Positions 11,610 to 24,600 of a DNA stretch of 64,000 nucleotides are shown piece by piece. This DNA comes from Drosophila pseudoobscura (Eukaryota; Arthropoda; Insecta; Diptera; Drosophilidae). Location: positions 15,327,001 through 15,391,000 of the forward strand of contig NC_046681.1 of the NCBI RefSeq assembly GCF_009870125.1. Direction: 5' to 3'. Position numbers and translations under genes: made by a program. The notes below the pieces were generated by a model. The model was not told where the DNA came from, searched no databases, and saw only the letters and a program-made list of their open reading frames with translations. Position 1 is the first letter of the stretch. Every line of letters begins with the position of its first letter.

Positions 11610-11615
11610 AATAAA
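11610..11615 (+). terminator. Poly(A) signal of the SVWC gene
   Basis: AATAAA lies 94 bp after the stop codon and is the first canonical hexamer there. Confidence 0.6.
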
Positions 11616-12908
11616 GATTAAACTACTACTTTATGGGGCCGTAGAGCATGTTTATGATCCTCGCTGTGAGCAAGGAGGCCCATAGATAACCAGTTTGACT
11701 TTAAGAGAAACAGCAACAGAGCCCGGACTGGCGCTTCAGGATATCCTTGGATGGCCTCCTGTCCGTGGCCTTGCGCGACCTGAAGACCTGTCTCTAATTC
11801 GCAGAAAAGAATGGCTTTGATTAGCGTTTGCCCTCCCCGATGCCCCTCGTGTAGGGCTGATATGCCGCTGCATAGATCGAGGGACAGGTCAAAGCCTTGG
11901 TCGTTCTCCACGGTATATCTGATACCAGCGAATTTTCGAGACCGTCAGGGTTTAGCTGTACACTTTTTTAAAGAATTTTCAAACATTTTTTGGCAACCCC
12001 CTTCCTTCCAGACGCTGGGGCTATAGACAGACAGACGGGCGTCTCAATATCTGAAAGGGAGAGAGATTCGAATGGAAGGCGAGCTGCCGGCTGGTACACT
12101 GAAATCATTTTTATGAAATGGGAAACCTTTTTATTCTGTTGAACCACAAATGAATTCTAATACGATTATGGAATGAGTCTTTTTCAATGAAAGGAATCGA
12201 CAGCAAGCAGGTAGTCGTCGCTCGAGGAATGTGGCATCATCGGTAGGTGAGGTGAGGGCAAGAGAAGTCAAGGCTGGGAATCCGGTTTGACGAATTTTTT
12301 CGACTCAAAGCAGTTTAGTGATGCAGAAGAAAAGGGTTTGGATATGATATGGGGATACTGATCCAAAAACGGGGATTAAGAGCTAATTGGATATTACTTC
12401 TAATAGAATGAAATGATATCATGAAGGAATTTTAGGATTCTTCTTGGGATTCAATCGAGTTATATATATCCCCTTTGTCATTCGAGCGATAATAAGATGG
12501 ATAATGATATGGAATACTGTTAAAGAGACTGTTCCTAAAGGGGTTTAAAGGAAATCGAGTTCCATTGGGATACTTTTTGGATTACAATGAAAGAACATTC
12601 TAATTCCTCTCTTTTCCTTCAAACATCATGCGTACACTATGCCCTCATCCATATGTAATTTTCCTATACAAATCTTTCAATCAAAGCCTATGGCTCTATT
12701 TGATGACCAATAAAGTTATCAGGCGGCGATAATGTTATTAACATTGCTTACAATAATTAATTTAATTTTTGTAGACCAATTTACACACGTAATTAAAAGA
12801 CCCCAACCCCTATATGTATCTGCCTCTCGCTGTGACGATACGACGGTCTCTCTTTCAAGTCCCATGCCGGAGGAAGAGAGTGCGTGTTTCAGTACACGAA
12901 TAGGGAAG

Positions 12909-12950
12909 GGGGCATGGGGCATGGGGCATGGGGCATGGGGCATGGGGCAT
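12909..12950. repeat. Six exact copies of GGGGCAT
   Basis: A perfect 7-bp tandem array. Six G4 runs with three-base loops fit a canonical G-quadruplex pattern on the + strand. Confidence 0.9.
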
Positions 12951-13963
12951 GGCTATTAGTTTCTATTTCCATTGCCACAAACACTGACTAATTGCCCATG
13001 GTCAGTGCCTCGAACGACAATCGCGTCGCGGAAGCAGCGGTCTATCAGGGAGAATATCATCTAAATGAATATAAATGAAATGGAATTCTATGGAGATGCA
13101 TACTTTTTGAGTTTTTATCAGTGATTTATGGGATGAAAACAAGCCCGATGCTGCTCTGACTCTAGACAGATGAATTTTGCAATCGGAAAACAAATAAACA
13201 TACTATATATATGCGAAAGAGCCCATAAAATAACAATCTACAGAAATACATACATATTTATGCATTGTGGAATGTTCCATGGCACATAAGGAAATGCTCT
13301 TTCCCGAGGGGGGAGTATGGGGAACTACCAGGAGGTACATATATCTGTGGATCTTTGGAAAGAGAGGTTCTCTGAGAGATGCCTCTAAGAGGACGCCACA
13401 GGAACTGCTGGCCTACGACTAAAAACCTCTCGAGGACTTTAAAACCACATAAACACTCCCTCGACGGTTCATACTCCGCCCCCTATCCGGATAATGAAGG
13501 GCCATACTGACCTATGCGTGGCCCAGCTGAGGGCCGTCCGGGTTAACCTAACATAACCTATAAAGAATCCTATATTTATCAATGTTTTAGGAGTGATTGT
13601 AGACCTTTTACCGAAAAGCAGAGCCACAAGACCATTCATCCACCATTTGATGGCCAAAACCCAGCTTTAATGGACAGTACCCTCTTTCGTAGGGCATATC
13701 CTAGCATTATAGGAAGCACTCGACTGCCTTTCAGTCTGCTTGTCATCGCAGCAAATTCCAGAAGCAAATCAGTTGGCAATCAGAGCGCAGTTTGCTCTTT
13801 TGACTCGTCTTTAAGCTGATTCTTTCTTTTTTTTCCACTGTATTATCAATGCTGTAGTAGGAGGCTTATCAAGACAGACCAGACAGACACTCGACACTGG
13901 AGTATTCATCGACTGGCAACAGCGAAGAAACGAAAGAATGAGAGTGGAACCCGCATGTTGCAT

Positions 13964-13986
13964 GCAGCAGCAGCAGCAGCAGCAGC
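13964..13986. repeat. (GCA)n trinucleotide repeat
   Basis: About seven GCA units outside any supported coding exon, hence not a polyglutamine tract. Confidence 0.85.
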
Positions 13987-16779
13987 TGATGCTGATAAGA
14001 GTTGAAACCCCGTTCATTGAGGAAATGTCACTTTTGCATACAAAACATATGACAAATCTTGGTACGAGTATATACTAAAATATCTGAAAAATTAAAAGAA
14101 AAGAAAAGAACTGAAAAGACAAAGTCCGAACGCGCCTTTTCCTGTTCTGCCAAAGTTTTGCGATAAAAAAAGAAGGGAAAAAAGAGAAGAACTTCTCTCT
14201 CGACTGCAGTGCGTTGAATGCATACAAAACGAAGATATGGCCGAAGCCCAAGCGCCGTATCAGGCGATATGCATAGAAAATGAAGAATAAAAAGAAAAGT
14301 AAAGAGAAGGGAACCACTAGGGGGAGGAGGGGGGAGAGTGGGAGAACTGCAAACAAAGCGCTGCAGCAATAGTGGAAAGAAAACTTTAGTTCTTAAAATG
14401 GCAGCCAGACGGAGCGGCGTCGTCGTCAGCATTTTGATAAACCATTGAATAAATGTTAGAACAGAAAACAATTATTAAAAAAAAAAAGAAGCAAAAATCC
14501 CCCCGAGAAAGAGCGAAGCTTTTCCCAATACGGAACGGAAATGCGGCACAGAAAAAGCAACAACAACAAATCTGAGGAACAAACGAAGGAAGAGCTTTAT
14601 AAGGCAGAAAGAGGAATGGAAGGGAGTACTGCCGTACGACTATGAAAGAACCCCACAAATGGCATACCTGATGGGGTGTGGAGGGGGGAACAAATGGGGG
14701 CTTTCATTAGCAAATGTTTAAACGAGTATTTCTACCGATTAGATAAGCGTTTTGGATTTATAGAATGAATAGAGAAAGAGGGAGAGGGAGAGAGACTAGA
14801 AAAAAAGAAAAATACAAATTTATGGCGAAATCTTGTGATTCTCCAGAGAATTTCAGATGGATAAGACTCTGCTGGGTATATATTTTCATAAGAATAAATT
14901 CTGATTTGCTTATAATTATAGAACAATGAGGGGTTTTCCTCAGGGTGAGCTTCAGGGTCTCTACTGAAAGTTTAAAGAACTCTTAAACGGATAAGGCAAT
15001 GACGTACTATGCGATATATACATACATATATACGACTATAGCTACAGCTATAAGCGTTGATATACTGCTTTCAATTCCCAACTTTGATCCACAATTAGGC
15101 AAAACATTCTAGCCTCATAAAGACCCCGTTCTAGTCATGCTTCTAATCCAACATTCAGATAAGATACGGCACCTCAATCATAATTTTTTATAGTGAATGT
15201 TCAAAAGGAGACTCCATGGAAACTGCTCACATTTCCAGCGACCCCTTCCTCAGAGATTCCCCAATCGAGATCCGATAATCACACAACAAATTACAGGGGA
15301 GGGGACATTGAGAACACACCAGCAATAAAGTCATCAAGCCACTTGTGACGGGTCGCCACAGACACAAAATTAAAGAATAAAATCCATTCAAAATGTATTC
15401 CAAGAATCCCCAAAAAAAAACACACACACTAAAACATAAAACGAAAGACGCGACACAACGAATTTTCATTCGAAATTAACGAAACAAAATTATGTTTGGC
15501 GCCAGGTCTGGGGCCCAGAGAGAAGATCCCCATGAATGGTGAATGGTGTTGCTGCAGTAATTGGAAACTAAAACCAACAACGAAAAAACTCGCATAGATC
15601 GTACCGAAATGGCACGTTCCGTTCCGTCTTAAAGACAGAGAGACAGAGAGAGAGAGAGAGATACGCCGATTTGCCGATTTGTACGATGATTTGCATAATT
15701 GCGTGATTCGCATACCGCAGAAATTTGTTGTATCTCTGAATCATCGTTTCTCTACAGAGGGGCGGGGAGGAACCCAATCTGAATCCATTCTCTTAGATGT
15801 GGGACTCATCTTTTGGTCTTACTTTCGTATTCAAAGTTGCCAATGAGTCAAGTGCTTACATTGTCTGTCAAGTGTTTGATTATCTCATTCGGACAGTATA
15901 AGAAATGGAATTCATATGCATTTTAAGCGACTTTTGGGGCATTGATGGACATTGAAAGCCAAGTAATTGACACTCTTGTCGTGGAAGATACATATTCAGC
16001 GATGAGAAGCCCCTTGAGAACCCTAAAGATTGGAATAGGAAAGAGTTTCCCATACATTTAGGCCATGGAAATTCCTCTAATATCCATATCAACTTTATAT
16101 ATTTCTTGAACTCCATAATATATCTGAATATCTATACATCTTTCTTTATTTCCTTTGCCTCGGGTTCTTTTATCTTGCAAATTCGCATTCATCGCATTAA
16201 AAAGTACCTTTGTATCTTTTATGTGAAGGAATTCCAGAGTACGCGTTCGAGCTGTGCGGGAATTTTGTGATATAATGTTCGAGTTCGATGTTCGATGTGC
16301 GTGAGGTTGCATCTGAGTTTGTTTTGGGTAATTTTCTATCCCAAATGAGGGAATTTTTTGTTGTTGATAGTTGAAGCAGTTAATAAATAGTTATTTATAT
16401 GAATTATAACTAAAATTATAGTTTTTAAGAGTGATTTCCTAGCACTTAAGGAAGTCCTAAAGCTCAAAAAAATGTATTAAATTAATAATTTAGTTCGACT
16501 GTTTTCACCGTTCTATCCCTCTTGAAATACATTCATTCAACGTTCTAGATTTCATCTGTTTTCTTGCCTAATTCCACCCACAAATTCTCTCAAATACTAT
16601 GACTGTTTCGCTGTACACCTTCACTTCCATCAATATCTCTATAGATAAAGCTATAAATTCCCTCTAGGAATTCCAAGAAGTTTAACAGTTTTTGTACACA
16701 AATTTATGGGCGATTGCAGCGCTGACTAAACCAGACACAAATCAAAACAAGGGAAATTCTCAACCTCAAACCCCTTCGA

Positions 16780-17710
16780 ACGTGCTCGCATGCCGATGCA
16801 TGCGCCAGGCGGTTCGATTCGAACACAACAAACGAGCGCCGCCGTGTGTTTCCAGCGGCAGACTCTGTTAACAGCCACTGTTAGGCGGTTCGAATTAACG
16901 GTTGCGGCGGGCGTACGAGAAATTCCTGGCCTTGCCGCCGCAATCTTTCGCGTTCGCTTGGACGGTTCGGTCGCCACGTATCTAGATACTCGAGGGTATC
17001 TCGTCCGTTCGCTTGCTTTGCGCGAGCCAGAAGTTGAATTTGAAAATAAAATTTTGCCCCGCTAACAAAATTGGTTTTTTCAATTGCCAAAACGCAAAGA
17101 AATGCGAGAAACGCGACGTGCTGCCAAACCAATCCAATCCAATAAATAAATCTAAGCGAAAAAGTATGTGTGCATCCGCATCCCCCCCCCCCCCCCCCCC
17201 CCCCCATGAGAAATCAAATCTCCATCAAAATTAAATTAAAGAATGAATTAATTGTCATCAGCGGAAATATCAAAACAAAACGTGTTCGGCATCCCGTAGA
17301 TGCAAAAATAAATTATAAACCCAACGTCAGCGGCAGCCACAGCGGCAGCCAATAAACAGCTTCGCACAAGTGCCCCAAGAATCGGTGCGATTGCCAGATA
17401 CTTTTGTATCTTGCACTTTGCAGCGTGTGTTGTGTGTCTGTGTTTCAGTATTGTGCGAAAGTAAAAACTACCTGCGAAACAGACCTCCTCAAAACCCGAA
17501 AAAAAAGAAAACCAGTTTTGTGAAAATTATTGAGACTGTGTTTGGGTTTGGGTTCGGTTTCAGTTGTTTTTGTTTGCTGCAGTCCCAGTGTATTGGCCAT
17601 TTCTTGGTTTTTTTTTGCTTGGAGCATTGCTTTGGCTCTCTGTTGAAAGGAAAAACTGTTGAAATTGTGGCTGCCAGTTGGCGTCTGGCACCGAGAGATA
17701 GTGATAGATC
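16780..17710 (+). promoter_or_regulatory. Probable promoter and untranslated leader exon of the PH-protein gene
   Basis: Base composition changes sharply to a CpG-rich block (about 16790-17020), then to an A-rich and CAG/CGG-containing stretch typical of Drosophila leaders. The next recognisable splice site downstream is the acceptor at 18134-18135, which opens the exon with the start codon. An initiator match TCAGTT lies at 17560-17565, but the start could also be nearer 16990. No donor could be chosen with confidence. Inference only. Confidence 0.35.
17182..17205. repeat. 24-base C run
   Basis: Twenty-four consecutive C inside the presumed leader region. Its length is likely to vary or to be an assembly estimate. 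Confidence 0.85.
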
Positions 17711-18135
17711 ATAAATTTACTGAGAGAATGGACCCAAAGGTGTCAAAGGTGTCGTAGGAAAGCGGTAAAAAACGATTGAAATTGGGGTTCATGGTTTAGT
17801 CTTGTGGATGGAGGAACTTCCTGGAATGACAACAGAAACAAGATAATTTCTGGACATTTTTTACCTCTTTAAAGCCAGAGAGAATTTTTACCTATTTTTC
17901 TTTAGTAAAAAAACACCTTTATTTTGAGATTTTGAATAGTAAAATCTTCTGTGAAATATCAGGGGAGGCTTCAGGGTATCCCAAACTAGAATCGCGCACT
18001 TATTTCTCCCCTTTTAAATGGAAAAACAGTTTCCAGTGGGGAAATTCTTAAGGAAATCTCAGAAAACCTCCCAAATCTTCTTTATATCCAAAAAAAAACT
18101 AAACACAAACCCCATTTTCGCCTCTCAATCCACAG

Positions 18136-18693
18136 TTTAAATAAAATACAACAAAAAGTGCAACATTTAACCCAAAAAATATAAGAAATAATAGAAAGAA
18201 GATACAAAAGAGTTCCAAGAACCAACACAGAAAGCATCATTGCCACAACAAGATGCTGATGCACCACACAACATCCACAACGTCCACGGCGACGATGACC
18301 AACTCGTCGTCATCGGCCACGCCCACACCAGGGTCGACCTCCTCCAACAACAGTGCCACACTCGAGACGCTGCACCACCAGCAGCAGCAGCAGCACCAGC
18401 AGCTGCAGCATCAACTGCAGCAGTTGCACACGAATGCGGCAAACAATTCGCGTCCCCCCTCGCGGGCGCCCTCGATTCTCGATAGCCCCACGCTGGCGCG
18501 TGTGGAGCGGGCTCGTCTCCGACTCGAGCAGCAGGAGCGTGAGAGGGAGCGAGAGAGGAGCAGCCAGAGGGGAGGCGACATCAATGGAGGGGGCATCGGT
18601 GGCGGTGGCGGTGGCAGCAGCACTGGAACGGGGAGCACGGCAACGACAATGAATCGTGAGGATAGCCTGGAGCGGAGCATATTGGATCCCAAG
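18136..18693 (+). CDS. PH protein exon with start codon (residues 1-147)
   Basis: The acceptor CCACAG ends at 18135. A 117-nt A-rich untranslated part without any ATG follows, and ATG 18253 has A at -3. Coding: Thr/Ser-rich start, polyGln/His at about 42-59, an RLRLEQQ(ER)n segment near 93-103 that may be helical, and a Gly-rich run, ending SLERSILDPK before the donor GTGAGG. Confidence 0.8.
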
Positions 18694-21600
18694 GTGAGGC
18701 AACGATCCTTTCCTTCTTCTTCTTCTTTCGAGATAAATTACAATTAAGATTTCCAGCATAAAGAACCAACTGCAAGTACAAGATACTCGCATATCTGTAT
18801 CTGTGAATGGATCTCTCTTCGAAGGTATCGCTGAGAATTTAGAGAATCTTTGGTTGTATATTTATCACCTTATTTATGGAATATTTCGAAATCGAAACTG
18901 AATTCGAGAGGGGGAAAGCCTTGAAAGCTGGACGGAGGGGATCCCCAGAATGAAGATCTTTCTTCACCGAAATGATGACTGTTCAGCTGGGAAAATTCTT
19001 GTTAAATAGAACTGAGGAATGGATCATTGTTTAAAGATATCTTTAGATATTCCGAATGCCTCTCCGAAATCTACTACCCATCAGTCTAAGGGTTTTCCCT
19101 GTTAGATTTCTCTACAAATCAGTTATTAAATTACCTCCCGTTACCCACTTCCCTTCATCTTCCTTTATTTTCGTCTATAATCAGAACAAATGTCCCGCAA
19201 ATTACTGAAAGCCTTGGCCTTCGACTAAGGAGCGCAGGGAGAGAGGATATTTCCTAAGCCAAATAAGCCCCAGACACACACACACACACACACACACAGG
19301 AGCCCCTCTTGACGGGAAGGCATTTTACTAATGGTTCAGCCGCTGGCCCTTGGACCACAGGCGCCACCCCTTGGTCTCTCCCTGGCCTTCCCTCAGGCAA
19401 TAGGTGACTGTCCGTCCGATTTCGTCTGTCCCCCCGTCTGTGGGACTCTGTTCGTCCATGCCTCCGGAGGCTACTTCTACGACCTTCTTCTAGCATTATA
19501 TGTAAATGCTTTTTATTCTGTTATTATTTTGTTAACGCTCTTATCTTTTCCACGTGGTTTTATCTTTGGCTGTGAATTGTGTGGCCATCATCTGGCCAGA
19601 AGCCCAAAGCCTCTTTATTTCTTTAAAGCTTACGAAAAGAGTGGACCCTCTGGCTCTGTGCTGGTGTTTTGCATACATGAAAAAGGGACAGAGTCCCCCC
19701 CAGAACCTGCCCTCTCTCCTGCTGAATGGCCAGGTAGCATTAGAGGCAGAACGAGAACCAGAAACAGAAGTTGCTCAGGTAAAAGAGGCCTAGGCATCGA
19801 GCTCGAACCTCCATGCCACCAGCTCATGGCTCAATGAGAACATAAACTCAGATAATGAATTGCGAAATATATCTATCTATTAGGCAGACGAGACAATAAC
19901 AAAGATAGAACCGAACAGAACCGAACCGAACGGAACATGGAATTTAGATGGGATTTTGTTTTGGTTTTGGAACTCTTATCATTAGAGGGTTTTTACCTGT
20001 AAAACACGTGAAATTATTACATCATATAGGGTTTATCTAAGGAAGGTTTCGGGCTAACAAATTTATACAATTTCCTTTAAATGTTAGCCTTTCAAAGTTC
20101 TCCCGACAGAGATTTTCTTTGAAAAACTTCCATCTTAGATGCTCTAATAGTTTTTAGTGCTCTCTTTTCCCCACCAAAGAGGTTCCTTGGTTCCTTTTAT
20201 CACATCATCAATTCTGTTTTTGGCCAAAAGCCAAACAGTCACAAGACTGATTACCTGATAGATGCAGTGCTTTAGAGCCATCCTGCGCCTCCTTTAGACG
20301 TAACAAATTGTACGTAACAGCTCTGGGGCCAAATTGCCTGCATAATTTCCCCACACAGCCTCCCCTTCCCCCCCTTCACCCCTTTCTGGGGGCACTACCC
20401 GTTCCCGTCGCCCAAAGGGAAACTGCAGCCAAAATATTGGCGCAGGATGTTTTTTGCTATCAATAAACTTGGAGTTTGGGCAGCTGCTAAATCTTGCAGG
20501 GGAACTTCTGGGAAGAAAATCAATAGAAAATGGAAAAATTGCAACACTTTTGGGTCATTCGTAGAGGTTTTTCGTTGGAGGAACGACTGCCGTAGTGCAT
20601 TGAACCCCACGGAGCCACATCAAGTGCTCCAACCAAAGAGCGTCAGATTCAGAGTCAGCGGCTGCGGCAGCGGTAGAGCGTCATAATTAGTCACACTTAA
20701 AAAGGCAATGGCCCAAACAGTTGGTCTTGTGTTGGCCCGTTAGTTGGCCAAATGCGAAATATGAGGCGAGGCAAAGAGAAGGCTAAAACCGAAAAACAAC
20801 CAGAGCCCGGCGGTAACCGGAGACACGACAAAAGACACGACACGAGAGAGTAGGAAGCGCCATGGCTCCACAAATGGGGGAAAGCAAACAGAAGGGGGAA
20901 AACAGACGGGGCCGAGGGGGTGGTACGTGCTGAGCTACGTGCCCCGCAAGCAGCCAGGCGGACTATGAGATACAATGTTTGACCCAAAGCAAGAAACGGA
21001 GGCGAAAGACCACGGGTCCAGTCCATCCTCTGGCGTTGCTTCGCTGCACTTGGCAGAAAGGGCCATCCGCCCGAGCCCGAGCCAGAGCCCGAGCATTTGG
21101 AGCAGAAAGATGGAGTTGCACTTGGCAAGAGCACGAGTGAAATCGGACGTACTCGTATATGTATCTTTTATCATTTCGCTCGGACATGGCGCATAAGCAA
21201 TTTCCATAAATTGTAGGAGGACCACTCGTACGTCGCCTCGCACATTTCAATGTCAATTTATTTGCGCCGCTCGCAATTCAATTTAACGGCTCGCTCGCAT
21301 TCCGCGAGTGCGAAATATTCTACAAAACAACAAAAAATTAAATGAAAAATACATATGTACACGGTGTTTTTTTTTTTGCATGGATGAATGCCCCCAGCCT
21401 TAGGAAAATGGTCAGAAAATGCGAGTGTTTTCAGAGTTCGAATAATGGTTCCAGTTGGGGTTTTGGATGAGTTGTGGCTGTGGTGCGATGCGGTTAATGG
21501 ATGAGTCAGTGGAGGGACTCTGAGAGTTCTGTTGAAGAGGAATCTGTTGGGGTCGAGGGAAAAGTCCCACGAAAGATATTACTCATGCGATCATTTATGG

Positions 21601-24600
21601 ATTGATTCATCGAATGGGAGCAGAAAATCAAAGAAAAGGTGTGTTTCCTGACTTTTCAACTGTTTTTCCCGGCTCAAAGACCCTAAAAAGTAAGTTGCAG
21701 GTGTTTCAAGGCTAAGGAAAACACCCTATATCTGGAATGGTATAAAGGGGTAGTATATGGTTGATCGATTAAAGACAATCCCCAAAAAACCCTGCCAAAA
21801 AGCGCCTAAATCAATAGAAAACTAATAGATTTCCCCCACTCCGATTCGTGCCTCAATTAGTCTCATAAATTAGCCCATAAATAGAATAAATAGCAACACT
21901 ATCCACACAAAAATAGACCCCACGAAAACCTGGTAACCGATAAAGAAGGAATCAAATATCTGTGGGGCATGGGGTTAAGGCAGCCCAGTAATTTGAGTCT
22001 CGTTTTTTGGGGAATTGTCTGCTCGCACGCGAAAGACCAGCGAACCGACCCCCGAAAAAACAGAAAAATCGTGGAATAAATCGAGAGACGGCACACACAC
22101 GTTTCGGGGAAATAGAGCAAACCCCACACACGCCCCTCCTACGGAAAAACTAAACACAGACGGGAAGGAAAATTAAGGAAAATGAAGGGGAAAATAAAAG
22201 ACAGACAAAGACAAAGACAAAACACAAACGAAAAAGATGCAAAGACGACACGCAAGAAATGCGTAAAAATAAAAAGGAGAAGAATACAGAGAAAATCATT
22301 TCATTCCCCAACCAGCCAACCAGCCACCCACCACACACGCCCACACCCGCCCACCATCCCCCTGCTCGAACATTTTCATTCATAAAAGAGAGCGGGGAAA
22401 ACTTTAGCGGAAAATATGCTCCACAATAAAATATACAAATAAATGGCTGGGCTTAATGCAAATAAAAGGGGGGATGTGGCGGCAGTAGGCTCAGCCCCCT
22501 CCTCGGAGGTCGTAGGTCGAGGGGGAGGGGGCGGGAGCGGTTACGCGAGGGAACAGCAAATGGCACACAGAAGTGCAATTTTTGTTTCGAGGGATCCCTG
22601 AAAAAGGGGGGCGGGGGCGGGAAGGGCGGCAAATCACAAATGCAAAAAGGAAATGCCAATGGAAAAATGTGTGTGTTTTCCAGTAAAACAAAAACAGGCA
22701 GGGGAATGGAGAAGTGGGGAAGGGGAAGTGTTTGCAGGGGGGGAGGGAAATGGCAGGCGCCAGCCTTAAAGCTAATTTTTGGGTTTATCTTTTTCGGTCT
22801 GAAAATTGCACTTAATATTTGTTTCGTTTTTATTTTATTTTTTTTTTTTGGGTTACTTTTGAAGGAGAGTCTGTTCTAAAAAGAGATCTATAAAGTATAA
22901 ATATGCTTGAGGGGAATACAAAGTTTTGTGGCTATAATACCCTGGTTTTTGTGGTTGTGGATCGTTCTTTATACGCGTAACTCTTTCCACACTTATCAAA
23001 ATCATACCACAATACTCTTTTCATAAAGCTCTCATAGAAAACATCCATCAAAATACAAATTTCATTAAACAAGGGCTCAAAACTATGCCAAATATGATCC
23101 AAAGCGAAGAACTAAAGCTGCCAAAGGAGCCTAGAAGTTAGATCTGAAAGAGTATCTTCACATTTGATCCCAAAACCTAGCTTCTGCTTATTGTATCTTT
23201 ATCTCAAATTTTTAGCTCTTTAAAGCTCTTTAAAGAGCTTCTTCATATTCTCCCATCGGCTTGTGTCGGCTGTTCTTTTTGATGTTCTTGCGGCTGCTGT
23301 CTGCATCTCAATTTGGTTCTACGGTGTAAAGTGATATCTCATTTATGTTGGACTGTGTAAAGTGATATTTATTACAATTAAGCGGCTGCACAGTGACCCA
23401 CTAAAGTCAACAGCCATCGCCAGCGCCGCACCGCCGCACCCCAACCGCCACCAGCCACTTGCCACAGCTGCAGTGGCTCTTCTCTCATTGCATTAAGTGC
23501 TGCATGGCGAGGGAGGTGGCATGAATGTAGAGCAGGGGATGCCTGAAGTATGGAAAGTGTTAAAGGTCAGCCGACCATCAGAGAGATGATCCCCAGAAAT
23601 GTGTTACGCAGCAAATGGTTCAATTTGTTTTGGGGGGGGGGGTGGCCGCTCCAGCAAATTCCAGATATTTATCTATCGCATATTGTAGGAGCATCTAGGG
23701 AGAAACATATGGTGCATTTAGATCTGTTTAAAGTGCCTCGAAAATAGAGTATTTTTTCATAAATTTCAAACGCAAACAAAACTGTGAAAAAATTAGAGAA
23801 AATTTATCATAAAATATGAGAAAATGTATCCGAAAAATAAGGAAATATGGAATCTTTCTCCAATGAAATATAAACAGATAAAAACCATTTTAAACTTTTG
23901 TTTAGTGGCAATTTTCCGTGTTATTTTTAAGAATTTTCCACAAATTCTTCTCCCATTTTCTTGTACCACTTTCTAGTCGACAAATTTTAATGCAATTTTT
24001 CCACTAGATTTTCCCAGAACATCCGACCAACCGACAGTTACTTCTATAACCATTTGTGCAATGGCTTTCCCAGCTTTTCCACAGCTTCCACATTTTCCTC
24101 GACAGCAATTGCTGGCAGTGTTGTTGTTTTTCTGTGGAATTTAGCTAAAAGGGGGGCAGGGGCGGCCGGGGTGGAGAAATGTTTCTTAAGAAAAATCTCT
24201 CAAAAACAATGCAAACAATTTGCATATTACATCAACATGTTGCATGCCACACAGTCAAGATTGCAGTTTGTTGCAGTTGCTGCAGTTGCTGTTGCATATG
24301 CAATTGAGTTAAGCGCACTCCCGCGCTCCACCCGCCACTTGGAGTTAAACGAGGCATGCCACCAAACGAGGCAGATGCAGTCGAATGATGCACAGTGCTG
24401 CCGCTGCTGTGGCAAGCTGCATGCGTGAGTAAGGCAGGCATTTGTTTCCCAAACAGCAATGTGGGGGGTTGTCTGTTGCATGCACCACCTCTTGCCTCAC
24501 TTAGGGCTTTGCTGCTGCTGCTGCTGCTGAAATCATCTTTAATATTGGTCCCATCTCTGAGGCTGGCTCTGGCATGGCACGCCCCTCTTTCATGCCCCTT

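Larger units (their letters stand above)
11616..16780. other. Intergenic region, no gene seen
   Basis: It is A/T-rich, with only short open frames without family features. It contains the GGGGCAT array (12909-12950), a GCA run (13964-13986) and scattered GA runs. It would hold distal promoter elements of the PH-protein gene if its leader starts near 16800-17000. Confidence 0.5.

Noticed and set aside
13469..13657. Minus-strand frame with hydrophobic stretches
   Set aside because: 62 codons, no start context, no splice partners and no family match.
18310..18792. Minus-strand frame of 160 codons opposite PH protein exon 1
   Set aside because: Shadow of the Ser/Gln/Gly-rich coding exon on the other strand.
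19331..19837. 168-codon open frame on the + strand in intron 1
   Set aside because: No family features, no promoter and biased toward Pro/Leu from CT-rich sequence; best explained by chance.
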